Source: JAJRPT01 sp965661945
GTDB lineage: Bacteria; Bacteroidota; Ignavibacteria; Kapaibacteriales; UBA2268
NCBI GenBank assembly: GCA_965661945.1
Contig: CBFIFP010000002.1
Span: 372,001-436,000, forward strand
Direction: 5' to 3'
Length of the DNA stretch: 64,000 nt
In this document: piece by piece, positions 9,439 to 19,511 of the stretch
Layout of the letters: the number at the start of each line of letters is the position of its first letter
How positions within the stretch are numbered: the first letter of the stretch is position 1
Position numbers and translations under genes: made by a program
Notes under the pieces: generated by a model
Databases searched by the model: none
What the model was told of the DNA's origin: nothing
The model's input: the letters and a program-made list of their open reading frames with translations, nothing else

Positions 9439-11844
9439 ATGAAAATATCTTATAACTGGCTAAAAGAACTTATTAATATTGACAAATCATCTGGCGAATT
9501 AGAAGAAACTCTTACAATGCTTGGCTTTGAAGTTGAAGAAGTTATTGATTATGGTAAGAAATACGATAATTTTGTTATTGCAAAAGTGCTTAAAAAAGAA
9601 TCACACCCAAATGCTGATAAATTAAATTTATGTACTGTTAAATACAATGAAAATCAGCAAGTTGTAGTTTGCGGCGCTCCAAATGTTGATGAAGGACAAA
9701 ATATAGTACTGGGACTCTCTGGTGCGATTGTTCCAAAGGGTGAGTTCAAATTAAGTAAAGCAGTAATAAGAGGAGTTGAGTCGAATGGAATGATTTGTTC
9801 GAAATCTGAACTCGAACTCGGTGAAGACCATAGTGGCATCTGGGTTCTTCCCGAAGATGCTCCAACCGGCGAAGCCCTAAGTAAATATCTCGGGTTAAAT
9901 GATATTATCTTTGATATTTTCATAACGCCAAATAGAGCAGATGGCAACAGCCATATCGGTATTGCAAGAGAACTTGCCGCATATTATGGTTTAGAGTTAA
10001 ACTTGCCTAAAATTAAATATAATCACTTCCAAAATGACTTAAATGAGTTTAATATTAAAATTGAAAATGATATAGATTGCCCACGCTATTTGGGTATGAT
10101 AATTAAAAATGTGAATATAGTTGAATCCCCGGATTGGCTTAAAAACCGTTTAAAACAAATTGGCTTACGTCCAAGAAATATAGCAGTTGATGCAACTAAT
10201 TATGTTTTAATGGAAACAGGAAATCCTCTTCACGCATTCGATTTAGACACTATCGCAGATAAAACTATCGTTGTTAAAAATGCGAAAGAAAATGACAAAT
10301 TTATCTCACTTGACAGTAAAGAAAGAACATTAGATACCGATATGTTAATGATTTGCGATAACCAAAAACCAGTTGCTATTGCTGGAGTTATGGGTGGAGA
10401 AAACTCAGAAATAACTGACGACACTAAGAATATATTTATTGAAGCAGCATATTTTAATCCGAGTTCAGTAAGAAAAACAGCCCGCAAACTTTCAATTCAC
10501 TCTGATGCAAGTTATAGATTTGAACGTGGAGTGGATTATGATAATTTACTATTTGCTGCCGAAAGAGCCGCAATGCTAATCACAAAATATGGTGGTGGGG
10601 AAGTTGGAATAAATTATAAAGACATTTACCCAAATAAAATTGAAAGAAACCAAGTAATATTACGATATGATAGATGCAGAAAAATCATTGGCTTAGAACT
10701 AACAAGTGATGAGATTATCAACGTATTTCATAAACTAAGATGGGATTTCGAAAAAAATGAAGAGTATGTTAAAGTTACATCTCCATCATATCGCGTTGAT
10801 ATTAAAATTGAAGAAGATTTGATTGAAGAAGTTGCTCGATTTGTAAATTATAACAATATTAATCCAAATTATAGATCCATAGTTGACCACTCTAAATCTA
10901 AAGTACCAAATAGGTTAGAGAAACCAGTAAAACGAGATAAAATTAGAAATTATTTAATTGACTCTGGATTTAATGAAATTCTAACTCCAAATCAAATTTC
11001 TGAAGAGATTACTTCCTTATTTGATGAAAATGTTGTGAAAATTGCAAATCCACTTGGTGTGGAACTTGGCGTGATGCGTACTTCGATGATTCCTTCTACA
11101 TTAAAAGTAGTTGCTAAGAATATGAATGTTCGCAATTTAGATTTAAGATTATTCCAAATTGGTAAATGCTTTAAGTCAATTAATGATAAAACGAACTTCA
11201 TCGAAAATATATCTGAGCAAGATTATTTGAATATTGCTTTAACTGGTACAATGTTTCAAAAAAACTGGTCGCACAACAACTTAAAAGCAGACTTCTACGA
11301 TTTAAAAGGTATTTTTGAGGATTTCAATAATAAATTTGATTTTAATCTTAAATTAAAAGAATACAAAGACTTCTCTGTATTTTCTGCGGATTCACTTTCT
11401 ATTTATGATAAAAAAGAAGAAATTGGAAAAATTGGCTATATATCAAAGCAAATACTTGATAAATTTGAAATTGAACAATCAGTTTTATTAATTGATGTGA
11501 ATCTGAGTAAATTATATTCAAAAGCAGAGCCAGAGAAATCATACAATAAAGTATCTCCATTTCCAAGTGTAGATTGGGACTTAGCATTTCTTGTAGATAA
11601 AAACTTAGATGCAGGTAAAATCCAAAATGACATAGAAAATATGGCAGGTAAATACCTTATTAACCTAAACTTATTTGATGTCTATCAAGGAAAAAACATA
11701 GAGGAAGGCAAAAAATCAATCGCTTTCAACTTAAAATTCTCAGCAAAGGACAGAACTTTAACAGACGAAGATATTAACCCAATTATCGATAAAATAATCA
11801 AAATGTTAAGCGATAAATATCAAGGGCAGTTAAGGGATAAATAA
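9439..11844 (+). CDS. pheT: phenylalanine-tRNA ligase beta subunit
   Basis: The 801-residue protein has the full PheT domain order. An EMAP/OB tRNA-binding domain (about 40-150) is followed by B3/B4 editing domains (about 210-390, LRPRNIAVDATNYVLMETG), a B5 domain (about 400-470), a catalytic-like domain, and the C-terminal anticodon-binding FDX-ACB fold (from PFPSVDWDLAFL). It forms an alpha2-beta2 enzyme with PheS. pheS is not next to it, since mscL lies upstream on the other strand, so the usual pheST operon is split here. Confidence 0.97.
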   Translation: MKISYNWLKELINIDKSSGELEETLTMLGFEVEEVIDYGKKYDNFVIAKVLKKESHPNADKLNLCTVKYNENQQVVVCGAPNVDEGQNIVLGLSGAIVPKGEFKLSKAVIRGVESNGMICSKSELELGEDHSGIWVLPEDAPTGEALSKYLGLNDIIFDIFITPNRADGNSHIGIARELAAYYGLELNLPKIKYNHFQNDLNEFNIKIENDIDCPRYLGMIIKNVNIVESPDWLKNRLKQIGLRPRNIAVDATNYVLMETGNPLHAFDLDTIADKTIVVKNAKENDKFISLDSKERTLDTDMLMICDNQKPVAIAGVMGGENSEITDDTKNIFIEAAYFNPSSVRKTARKLSIHSDASYRFERGVDYDNLLFAAERAAMLITKYGGGEVGINYKDIYPNKIERNQVILRYDRCRKIIGLELTSDEIINVFHKLRWDFEKNEEYVKVTSPSYRVDIKIEEDLIEEVARFVNYNNINPNYRSIVDHSKSKVPNRLEKPVKRDKIRNYLIDSGFNEILTPNQISEEITSLFDENVVKIANPLGVELGVMRTSMIPSTLKVVAKNMNVRNLDLRLFQIGKCFKSINDKTNFIENISEQDYLNIALTGTMFQKNWSHNNLKADFYDLKGIFEDFNNKFDFNLKLKEYKDFSVFSADSLSIYDKKEEIGKIGYISKQILDKFEIEQSVLLIDVNLSKLYSKAEPEKSYNKVSPFPSVDWDLAFLVDKNLDAGKIQNDIENMAGKYLINLNLFDVYQGKNIEEGKKSIAFNLKFSAKDRTLTDEDINPIIDKIIKMLSDKYQGQLRDK

Positions 11845-11918
11845 GTTGTTATTAAAAAAAACTTTAAATAAGTACTTAAAATAATTATTAATTATTAAAT
11901 CAACTATCAATATCCATT

Positions 11919-12857
11919 TTAATATAATCTCTCTAAAACTCTTAACTTTGCACTTCGCGAGCGAGGATTAATCTCCATTTCTTCTTTACTAGGGAGAATA
12001 GGGGACTTTGTCAAAATTTTAAATTGGTTTTTTGGCTTTTGGTCAGAGTATTTATTTAAATGTTCTACTTTACCTTCAAACTTTTTAAATAAATTTTTCA
12101 CAATTCTATCTTCAAGCGAATGATAAGAAATAATAGCAATTCTACCACCAACCTTTAATTCTGGCACTATATTTGAGATAGCTTTATCTAAGACATTGAG
12201 TTCATCATTAACGGCAATACGAAACGCCTGAAAAACTCTGGCAAGTGATTTGCTATACAATTTTTTAGGAACTTGTTCTTCTATAATATCACGAAGTTGG
12301 AAAGTTCTCTTTAAATTATTTTTATTAGCAAAGATTGCCTTTGCGATAGGACGAGCAAATGGCTCTTCGCCATAAGCTCTTAAGATATGTGTTAGTTCAT
12401 TTTCATCGTAATTTTGAATAATATCAAAAGCTGATAACCCAGCGTTTCCAAATCTCATATCCAATTTGGCATCGAAGCGGAAGCTCATTCCATTTTCCGC
12501 ATTGTCAAATTGTTTAGAGGAAACGCCAAGGTCCAGCAATATGCCACTTATTTGTCCGTGCTTCTTCGTTATGCTGTATGCCTCTTCAAAACCAGCATTG
12601 TAGATGTATAATTTAGGTTGTGGCAACTGGATAAAGTCAATTAAATTTTCACGGTTGTATTCAATCGCATCGGGGTCCTTATCAAAAGCAAGTAGCTTCC
12701 CCCCAGAATCTATGCTTTTAAGGATCTCCCTTGCGTGACCTCCTCCACCTAAGGTACCATCTACGTACTGTCCTGACCTATCCGTAATCAGAAATTCTAT
12801 ACATTCTTTTAAAAGAACTGGTTTATGATAAGTGCTAAAATTCTTAGCGACTTCCAT
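11919..12857 (-). CDS. rsmH: 16S rRNA (cytosine-1402-N4)-methyltransferase
   Basis: The 312-residue protein has the N-terminal motif YHKPVLLKECIEFL, the SAM site VDGTLGGGGHAREIL and the C-terminal NPRSRSAKLRVLE, which are hallmarks of RsmH (MraW). It methylates C1402 in the ribosomal decoding centre. It starts one base after the mraZ stop, forming an mraZ-rsmH operon, the usual head of the division/cell-wall cluster. Here the cluster ends: the next gene is pheT on the opposite strand. Confidence 0.97.
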   Translation of the reverse strand: MEVAKNFSTYHKPVLLKECIEFLITDRSGQYVDGTLGGGGHAREILKSIDSGGKLLAFDKDPDAIEYNRENLIDFIQLPQPKLYIYNAGFEEAYSITKKHGQISGILLDLGVSSKQFDNAENGMSFRFDAKLDMRFGNAGLSAFDIIQNYDENELTHILRAYGEEPFARPIAKAIFANKNNLKRTFQLRDIIEEQVPKKLYSKSLARVFQAFRIAVNDELNVLDKAISNIVPELKVGGRIAIISYHSLEDRIVKNLFKKFEGKVEHLNKYSDQKPKNQFKILTKSPILPSKEEMEINPRSRSAKLRVLERLY

Positions 12858-12858
12858 T

Positions 12859-13305
12859 TTAATTACCTGTCATTACTTTTTCTGCTAATTCATCTAAAGC
12901 AATTTCACTATTCTTTTCGTATTCTTCTAATTTATCTGGGTCCCAAAACTCTATATGGTCATATTGTCCCAGTATAATTACATTTTTCTTTATCTCAGCA
13001 AGTTCTAAATGACTCTTTGGAATACTTATTCTATTTTGTCTATCAAGTGTTACTTCAATATTCCATTTTAAGAAAGACCTCATAAATCGGCGATTTTTTT
13101 CATCAAATTGATTCAACTGACTAATTCTTTCCATATATTTCTTCCACTCATCAAGTGGATAAGCCGCAACACAGTTGTCATTTCCACGAGTAAGGATAAA
13201 AGTATTCGCTGACTCGGTAGAAAGCATCTTTCTCATTCGAGCCGGAATATTAACTCTACCTTTATCATCGATTGAATATTGTTCGTATCCTTGAAAAAAA
13301 GTCAT
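12859..13305 (-). CDS. mraZ: transcriptional regulator MraZ
   Basis: This 148-residue protein has two SpoVT/AbrB-like halves (about 8-55 and 80-125), beginning FFQGYEQYSIDDKGRVNIPARM and with RQNRISIPKSHLE in the second half. MraZ binds tandem TGGGN boxes upstream of its own operon. Two such boxes, 10 bases apart, are present about 45 bases upstream of the start, so autoregulation is likely. It is co-transcribed with rsmH. Confidence 0.95.
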   Translation of the reverse strand: MTFFQGYEQYSIDDKGRVNIPARMRKMLSTESANTFILTRGNDNCVAAYPLDEWKKYMERISQLNQFDEKNRRFMRSFLKWNIEVTLDRQNRISIPKSHLELAEIKKNVIILGQYDHIEFWDPDKLEEYEKNSEIALDELAEKVMTGN

Positions 13306-13349
13306 ATATTTGTATGTTTATTAAATGATGAAAAAATTAAAACATTTTT

Positions 13350-13364
13350 CCCCACTTTGTCCCA
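13350..13364 (-). promoter_or_regulatory. MraZ operator: two TGGGN boxes
   Basis: Read on the minus strand, TGGGA (13360-13364) is followed by CAAAG and then TGGGG (13350-13354). This gives the 10-base period known for MraZ boxes. No third box was seen. They lie 45-60 bases upstream of the mraZ start. Confidence 0.75.
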
Positions 13365-13765
13365 CTTCAAAACACTAAATAAAGAATATTTTTTCAAAAT
13401 TCAAAGAAATACTTATTAAATTTTAAATAAAATAATTTATGTGCTTATATTTGTATGTATATATTGAAATTTGATATTTATAAATGTTATTATAAAAAAT
13501 ATTATATTAGAAAAATATTATAAATAAATAATCATAACTTTCTAAAAACTTTGTATTATGATTATAATTAAGGATATAATCTATGATAATAATCCACCCA
13601 CTATATCCCATAGTTGAAAAATAAATATAAAAATGATTCTATAAATAAATGTAAAATATATAAATAAGATTAAATCTATAATAATGTAATTATATTATAT
13701 TATGATAAATCTGATAATATTTTGGATTAATATGGAGAATATTATGTTTTTAGTAGATATTAAGT
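13365..13765. other. AT-rich intergenic region
   Basis: About 400 bases of very AT-rich DNA lie between the MraZ boxes and the end of the serine hydrolase gene. No credible ORF, RNA gene or long inverted repeat was seen. It holds the mraZ promoter and the 3' end of the neighbouring transcript. Confidence 0.6.
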
Positions 13766-14998
13766 TTAGTTTTTAATAATCTTAATAGTTTTATTTGAAG
13801 TTTTGCTGTAAATTTTAATAATATAAGTACCATTTTCTAACTTATTTTTTAATGAATTTACAGAATCTATATCAATTACCTTGCCATTTAAGTCATAAAC
13901 CTGAATTTCTTTTCCTTCTAATTCATCATATAAATTTTGAGAATTGTGGTAGAAAGTGGGTAACTTTTCAATTGATTTTGTCTCGCATATTAAATTATTA
14001 ATTTTCTCCCAGATTTTATTATCAAATCCAGATAAAGCCAAAGCCGATTCATCTGCAGGTTCACCCATTCTAACAACTACCAACCCATTTTTTCTATCAA
14101 TATAAATTCTTTGGTCATTCTTTCCTGCTGCCATAAACATATCCTTATCAGCATTAGGAACAATCTCTCCATTAAATTTAAACTCTACTCCAGGTTGTAA
14201 ATAATTGTTCTTTCCGTTCAACCACCATAAATAACCATAAGCAGGATTTAACTCCGAACTTGATTCCGTCATCATATTGGGATAATCTAAATTATAGTCA
14301 ATTACAACCTCGTCATCCCAAACTCCCTTATTCATTATCAATAAACCAAATCTAGCTGCATCTATCGGCTTTGAAAAAAACAAACTACCCAACCAAATAC
14401 CCTGCATATTAATTTTATTTTTTAAATTAAAAGTTGTAATTAAATTAAGATTTTGGGAATACGCACTTTCTAATACATCATGAAGTAAAGTATAAGGAGT
14501 ATTATAATAATACCAACGTTCTCCGGGGTTTGTTAGGTAAGTTAACTTTTCTGCAATTTTTTCTTCAGCCGGGTTAGTTTTCTCATCAAGCCCAGTAGTC
14601 ATAGATAGTTGATGATAAATACTAATTAAATCTTCTTTTTCAATATCAAGAGAAGTCCAACCTTCACCTAAGTATTTTGAGGTTTTATCAAATAAATCAA
14701 TTCTACCCTGCTCAATTGCAATACCAATTAGAGTTGCTGTTAAAGTCTTAGCCGCAGAAGCCCAATACCAAGTAGAATCTCTATGAAAATCATAAAAATA
14801 ATTTTCATAAGCTATTTTACCATCTTTAAGAATAATAAATGCTCTTGTATTTGTCTCAAACAGAAACTTATCAAGTTCATCAACCTCATCAACACACCAA
14901 TTTAATTCTTCAGGAGAAATCCTCTCCCAAGTATCATTATCCTTTGGAGTATAAACTTCTGAAAATAATGAAGAAAAGAAAAGTAAAAATAATATCAT
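13766..14998 (-). CDS. secreted beta-lactamase-family serine hydrolase with type IX sorting domain
   Basis: The 410-residue protein has a short N-terminal hydrophobic signal. A penicillin-binding-protein/class C beta-lactamase-like domain follows (about 40-335). The SxxK nucleophile motif is SAAK in WYWASAAKTLTATLIG, with a candidate tyrosine motif in YYYNTPYTLL. The last 60 residues (IQVYDLNGKVID through GTYIIKIY to KTIKIIKN) form a type IX (Por) sorting domain, so export by the SprA-type system is expected. The family includes esterases and peptidases, and the substrate cannot be told. It lies 33 bases from the broken kinase gene on the same strand. Confidence 0.8.
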   Translation of the reverse strand: MILFLLFFSSLFSEVYTPKDNDTWERISPEELNWCVDEVDELDKFLFETNTRAFIILKDGKIAYENYFYDFHRDSTWYWASAAKTLTATLIGIAIEQGRIDLFDKTSKYLGEGWTSLDIEKEDLISIYHQLSMTTGLDEKTNPAEEKIAEKLTYLTNPGERWYYYNTPYTLLHDVLESAYSQNLNLITTFNLKNKINMQGIWLGSLFFSKPIDAARFGLLIMNKGVWDDEVVIDYNLDYPNMMTESSSELNPAYGYLWWLNGKNNYLQPGVEFKFNGEIVPNADKDMFMAAGKNDQRIYIDRKNGLVVVRMGEPADESALALSGFDNKIWEKINNLICETKSIEKLPTFYHNSQNLYDELEGKEIQVYDLNGKVIDIDSVNSLKNKLENGTYIIKIYSKTSNKTIKIIKN

Positions 14999-15031
14999 TT
15001 TAATATTTATTAAATTAGTTTAAATTTCAAG

Positions 15032-16762
15032 TTAATTATTATTTGGTGTGATTTTAGGTTCTTTTGGCAAAGAAATTAATACTTTTGTGCCTTTATTTAA
15101 TTTTGATTGGACTTCAATCCTACCTCCAAGGAAATTCAAACAATGCTGAGAAACAGCTAACCCTAGACCAACACCAGGAATATTACCAACATTCGAACCC
15201 CTAAAAAATAATTCAAATATTTGCTCAATTTCTTCCTCAGGAATACCAATCCCTTCATCTTCAATAATAATAAATCCTAATCCATCACTTTCTGTTATAG
15301 TTATTTTTATTTCTTTATTATCTTTATTATAAATAATTGAATTAATAATAACATTATTAATCAAATTTTTAACAACACCTTTTGAATGTTTAACAACTAA
15401 ACCATTCTCAGGTAAATTTAAGATAATATTAGAATCATTATTTGAGGTTAAATTTATCTGTTTTATCAATTCATTTACTACATCATTTAAGTTTGCCTCA
15501 AACGTAGTCGAACCAATAATTTGACCATTCTGGTCTTGAAGAAATAATATATTTTGAAGAACAATACTTAAGTAATTGCTTGTCTCTACAACCCTTGAAA
15601 GAAACTTATTCTTTTCATCAGATTTCATCTTATCGCCGTAGGTAGAAAGAAGTTCAGCGCTACTTCTGATAATAGTGAGTGGAGTTCTAAACTCATGAGA
15701 TACAGTCGAAAGAAATTTAGACTTCAGTTGATTCAACCCGCGTTCTTGTTGAGCAGACTTCTGAGCAATTTCTTTATTTTTAATCTCATCATTTAACTTC
15801 AGTACTGTATTTCTTAACTCTAAAGTCCTTTTATTTACTTCATCTTCAAGCAATTTATTTACATTTTTAAGAGTATCATTTGCTTTCTTTATTTCAGTAA
15901 TATCTAAAAAAGAATCAATTTGATATTCAGAATCTCGCAACTTCACTAACTTATTCTTCCTTAAAATAGGAATCCTCTCACCCTCTCGGTTAATTAAATA
16001 AGTCTCAAAATGTTCACCTATAATGTTATTAGTTTGTTCTAAAAATTCTTTAATCTTCATCTTAGAAAGCTCTAAATCATTAAAACCGGTAAGTTTTGTA
16101 GCAACAGGATTTGCTCTGAAAATTAATCCAGATTTAGCTGAGGAAATAAAAATACCAGTCTGAAGTGCATTAAGAAATGTATCTAATTCACTTTGTAATT
16201 TTGACTGTTCAACCATTTTTTCGCTAAGTCGTTGCTCAAAAGTCTCTTCTAATAAAACTAACTTTTTATTTTTCCTATCTATCATCATTATATTGCTAAA
16301 ATAATTAGCAAATAATCTACAAATACCAAGATTTTTAAAGGATTCTTGTTCCCAATGAACATCTAATTTAAGCAAAACAATTCCAGTTATACCAGCTTCG
16401 GAAGCAAGAGGAATAATAACAATATTATCTTCAATTTCCTTTTCTTTAACTTCCGGAAATATCTAAGGTCTTCCACTTTGTAAAGCTCTTCCGAGTATAT
16501 TTTTATCAATTAATTCTTCAAAGATTAGCCCATGTTTTTCTTTTGACTTTTTAGGAATTGCTTTGAATATTTCAAATTGAAACTCCTCTTCATTCATCTC
16601 AAAAAATGAAACAGAATCAACATTAACAATCTTATAAAATGTGTTTAAAATATTATCTTTGTAATCATCTTTAATTGCCCCAAATTGAGAGGTCTTTGAT
16701 AATTTATCAATTTCTAAAATCACATCATCAATGCTAATTATATTTTCTTTTTTTGAAGTCAT
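15032..16762 (-). pseudogene. GAF-PAS sensor histidine kinase, interrupted by in-frame TAG
   Basis: Read through the TAG at 16463-16465 (codon 100), the frame encodes about 576 residues. A GAF-like N-terminal domain is followed by a coiled-coil, a PAS domain (about 190-310), a HisKA domain with phospho-acceptor SHEFRTPLT, and a HATPase_c domain with DEGIGIPEE and GVGLGLAV. The stop falls inside the GAF domain, and the same frame continues immediately after it (IFPEVKEKEIEDN), so the break is one substitution. An internal TTG start could yield a kinase without GAF. The start overlaps the HDOD gene's stop as ATGA. The family and break are clear; whether the shortened kinase works is not. Confidence 0.8.
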
Positions 16763-17628
16763 TTACTTAATAATAATGAAGACATTTCTTGGTAATCTTT
16801 ATAAAAGACTTGGTAATTTTTTGTAAAAAAATCATCAGGTAGCGAAATATGTTTCCAAATTTCTTTATGTAACATTGGCACCTTTTTCATTCCAGAATCA
16901 CCCAATTCCAACATGCTACTGGTTACTGTAGAAATATGAATAATAGATGCCATCAAATGATATCTACCATCAACAAAACCAGTATGATAATTTCCTAAAG
17001 CATTCGATAGAGTCTTTGATAATTTCCATTTATCACATAGCATTTCTGCAATCTTCATGTGCGAAATACCAAGCACTTTTCTTTCTACAACATATAAATA
17101 TTCATTTGACAGTTTTGCATTCTGAACGATCATTTCATAAATAGGAGGTATAGAAGTCATTAACATCAATTTACCAATCCAATGAATTATTCAAGCTACA
17201 AAATAATCTTCTATAATCTTTTCACCAAATGTTTTGGCTATAAACCTACTAATTGAACCCGTAGCAAAAGAATACCTCCAAAAGCCATCAGGATTAAAAT
17301 TTTTTATATCTTTAGCATTAACAAATAATTTTATAACTGAAAGCGCTAAAACTAAAGCTTTAATTTGCAGGAAACCAATATATACAACAGCTTGATCTAT
17401 CGAAGTAACCTTCCTAACAAATCCGTAAACCGATGAATTTGCAACCTTTAAAATTTTTGTAACAGCAGCTTGGTCTTGAGAAATCACAGCAGCCACATCA
17501 GCAGCACTACAAGTCGGGTTATTAATAGTTTCGCTCAACTTACTATAAATTGTTGGTAAGGTAGGAAATTCACTTACCTTAACCATCAAATTATTAATTA
17601 ATTTTTGTTGAGTTTCTTTATTGTTCAT
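16759..17628 (-). pseudogene. HDOD-domain signalling protein, interrupted by in-frame TGA
   Basis: The frame encodes about 289 residues of an HDOD protein, a catalytically inactive relative of HD phosphohydrolases found in signalling. The first part (FPTLPTIYSKLSETINNP, ISQDQAAVTKILKVANSS) ends at a TGA (17191-17193) exactly where relatives read FVAG(L/I)(L/I)HDIGKL. The frame then resumes as IIHWIGKLMLMTS and continues to the normal end. The Gly codon appears changed to TGA, and the usual HD is HW. It overlaps the upstream small gene by 11 bases and the kinase by 4, forming a three-gene operon. Confidence 0.8.
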
Positions 17629-17935
17629 TTTCTGCTAAATGTCTGATTGCACAGCTAAATAAATCATTTTCCAAAGAATTTTCAGATTTCCAAGCCATTC
17701 TTGATTCTAACTTATCTTTCATTTTTTTTATTAGCTCAGGACTTATTTCCTTCTTTTTATCATCGCCATCTTTCTTAATAGTAATGCCAGTTACATTCCA
17801 CAACTTAAACAAGCGTAAATGTTTTTCTTCAATTTTGAAATCTTTAGGTATCATCGTCTGACCAAAGTTATTTTGGACAGGTTCAGAAAGAATCATACCC
17901 GGCATAATTTCATCAATTGTTATATATTCTGGCAT
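17618..17935 (-). CDS. small protein with HD-GYP N-terminal-like domain
   Basis: The 105-residue protein carries IMPGMILSEPVQNNFGQTMI followed by a predicted helix and VTGITIKK. This resembles the short N-terminal module (DUF3391-like) found before HD-GYP domains, here without any catalytic domain. It is the first gene of the operon with the broken HDOD and kinase genes and overlaps the HDOD start by 11 bases. A regulatory or partner role in that pathway is inferred. Confidence 0.6.
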   Translation of the reverse strand: MPEYITIDEIMPGMILSEPVQNNFGQTMIPKDFKIEEKHLRLFKLWNVTGITIKKDGDDKKKEISPELIKKMKDKLESRMAWKSENSLENDLFSCAIRHLAENEQ

Positions 17936-18142
17936 AATAAAAATATTTTAAATATCATTATAACTAAAAAAGACAATTACAAAATTAATGAATAATATCA
18001 AATTAAAAAAATTTCAAAGTAATAATAATCAGCTATTTACAAAATTAATTAAAATCCTAGAGTATATATTTTTATCAGCATCAAATAAAATATAATATAA
18101 TCGTCTATAGTAACTGAAATTTTACTTATGTTTAGGAATTGA

Positions 18143-18817
18143 ATGAAGCAATTAGATGACAACTTTGAGTTAGATGTTTTTGATGAACACCTGAATTTTT
18201 CTCTCGAAACTCCCTTGAGAAAAGATGCCTTTAATATTTCAGAAACTGAAAAAATCGCAAAAATTGAAGTGCATTTTAAAGAAATTATGGAAACCTTAGG
18301 GCTTGATTTAACTGATGATAGTCTTAGAAATACTCCAAATAGAGTTGCAAAAATGTTTGTAAAAGAAATTTTTGGTGGATTAAATCCTGATAAAAAACCT
18401 AAAATATCAAATTTCTCTAATAAATATAAATATGCAGAAATGCTTGTTGAAAAAAATATAGTTTTATACTCCACTTGTGAACACCATTTTCTTCCAATCG
18501 TAGGTAAAGCCCACATAGCATATATCTCATCAGGTCAAGTAATCGGTTTATCTAAGTTAAACAGAATAGTAGATTATTACGCAAAAAGACCACAAGTGCA
18601 AGAAAGACTAACAATGCAAATAGCAAGTGAACTAAAACAAGCATTGAACACCGAAAACGTAGCTTGCTTGATAGACGCAAAACATTTATGCGTTAATTCT
18701 CGGGGTATTAGAGATATAACATCATCAACTGTTACTGCAGAATACTGTGGTTTATTTAAAAAAGACAAATACAAGCAAGAATTTTTACACCATATTCAAG
18801 GTGAAATAAATCTTTAA
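18143..18817 (+). CDS. folE: GTP cyclohydrolase I
   Basis: The 224-residue enzyme converts GTP to dihydroneopterin triphosphate, the first step to folate and pterins. Zinc and active-site residues are visible in YSTCEHHFLP and AKHLCVNSRGI, along with VIGLSKLNRIVDYYAKRPQVQ. The N-terminal 35 residues are an extension ahead of the conserved core. The next gene begins 6 bases after the stop, suggesting co-transcription with rpiB. Confidence 0.97.
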   Translation: MKQLDDNFELDVFDEHLNFSLETPLRKDAFNISETEKIAKIEVHFKEIMETLGLDLTDDSLRNTPNRVAKMFVKEIFGGLNPDKKPKISNFSNKYKYAEMLVEKNIVLYSTCEHHFLPIVGKAHIAYISSGQVIGLSKLNRIVDYYAKRPQVQERLTMQIASELKQALNTENVACLIDAKHLCVNSRGIRDITSSTVTAEYCGLFKKDKYKQEFLHHIQGEINL

Positions 18818-18823
18818 GGAAAT

Positions 18824-19264
18824 ATGAAAATTGCCATTGGCTGCGACCATGCAGGAACACAACAAAAAAGTGAATTAATTAAATACATAGAATCATTAGG
18901 ACATCAAGCAATAAACTGCGGTACTGATACTAACGATTCTGTCGATTACCCCGATTTTGCAAATAAAGTTGCTCAAAAAGTTTCAAATCAAGAAGCTGAT
19001 AAAGGTGTGATCATATGTGGCTCTGGAATAGGAGTATCCATAAGCGCTAACAAAGTAAAAGGTATAAGAGCAGCTTTATGTTATAACGAAGAAACCTCAA
19101 TGCTCTCAAGACAACATAATGATGCAAACATTATTTGCTATGGTGCAAGATTTATAGACTTAGACCTTGCAAAGATTATGATTTCAAACTTTTTGACAGC
19201 AGGTTTCGAAGGTGGAAGACATCAAAATAGAGTGGATAAAATACATAATCTAACCGATTGTTAA
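18824..19264 (+). CDS. rpiB: ribose-5-phosphate isomerase B
   Basis: The 146-residue protein of the RpiB/LacAB family interconverts ribose-5-phosphate and ribulose-5-phosphate. It shows IAIGCDHAG at the N-terminus, the phosphate/active-site loop IICGSGIGVSISANK with its Cys, and the closing GGRHQNRVDKI. It is second in an operon with folE. The length is typical. Confidence 0.96.
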   Translation: MKIAIGCDHAGTQQKSELIKYIESLGHQAINCGTDTNDSVDYPDFANKVAQKVSNQEADKGVIICGSGIGVSISANKVKGIRAALCYNEETSMLSRQHNDANIICYGARFIDLDLAKIMISNFLTAGFEGGRHQNRVDKIHNLTDC

Positions 19265-19445
19265 AATAATATTATATAAAACCTTAATTATTCAAATATA
19301 AATATTAAAACTAACACAAGTTTAAATTGCTAAAATAACCTATGTAGGATTAAGACTTCATGCTTAAACCAGGCAAAAAAAAACAGTCAGACCAGACAAA
19401 GTTAACAAAGCACTAGAATATTTTCAGTTGAAAAACTTATTAAAA

Positions 19446-19475
19446 AAGGGCTGCAATATAAAATTAGCAGCCCTT
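19446..19475 (-). terminator. terminator of the TonB-receptor operon
   Basis: AAGGGCTGC (19446-19454) and GCAGCCCTT (19467-19475) form a 9-bp perfect stem. On the minus strand it is followed by a run of T, so it fits the end of the menA-MFS-receptor operon just past 19512. It may also stop read-through from rpiB. Confidence 0.8.
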
Positions 19476-19511
19476 ACTTTTAAACTATTAACTAAATCTT
19501 AAAATTATTAA

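Noticed and set aside
15032..16375. Independent kinase gene starting at TTG 16375
   Set aside because: The frame is continuous with the GAF segment upstream of the TAG; the TTG lies inside the GAF domain.
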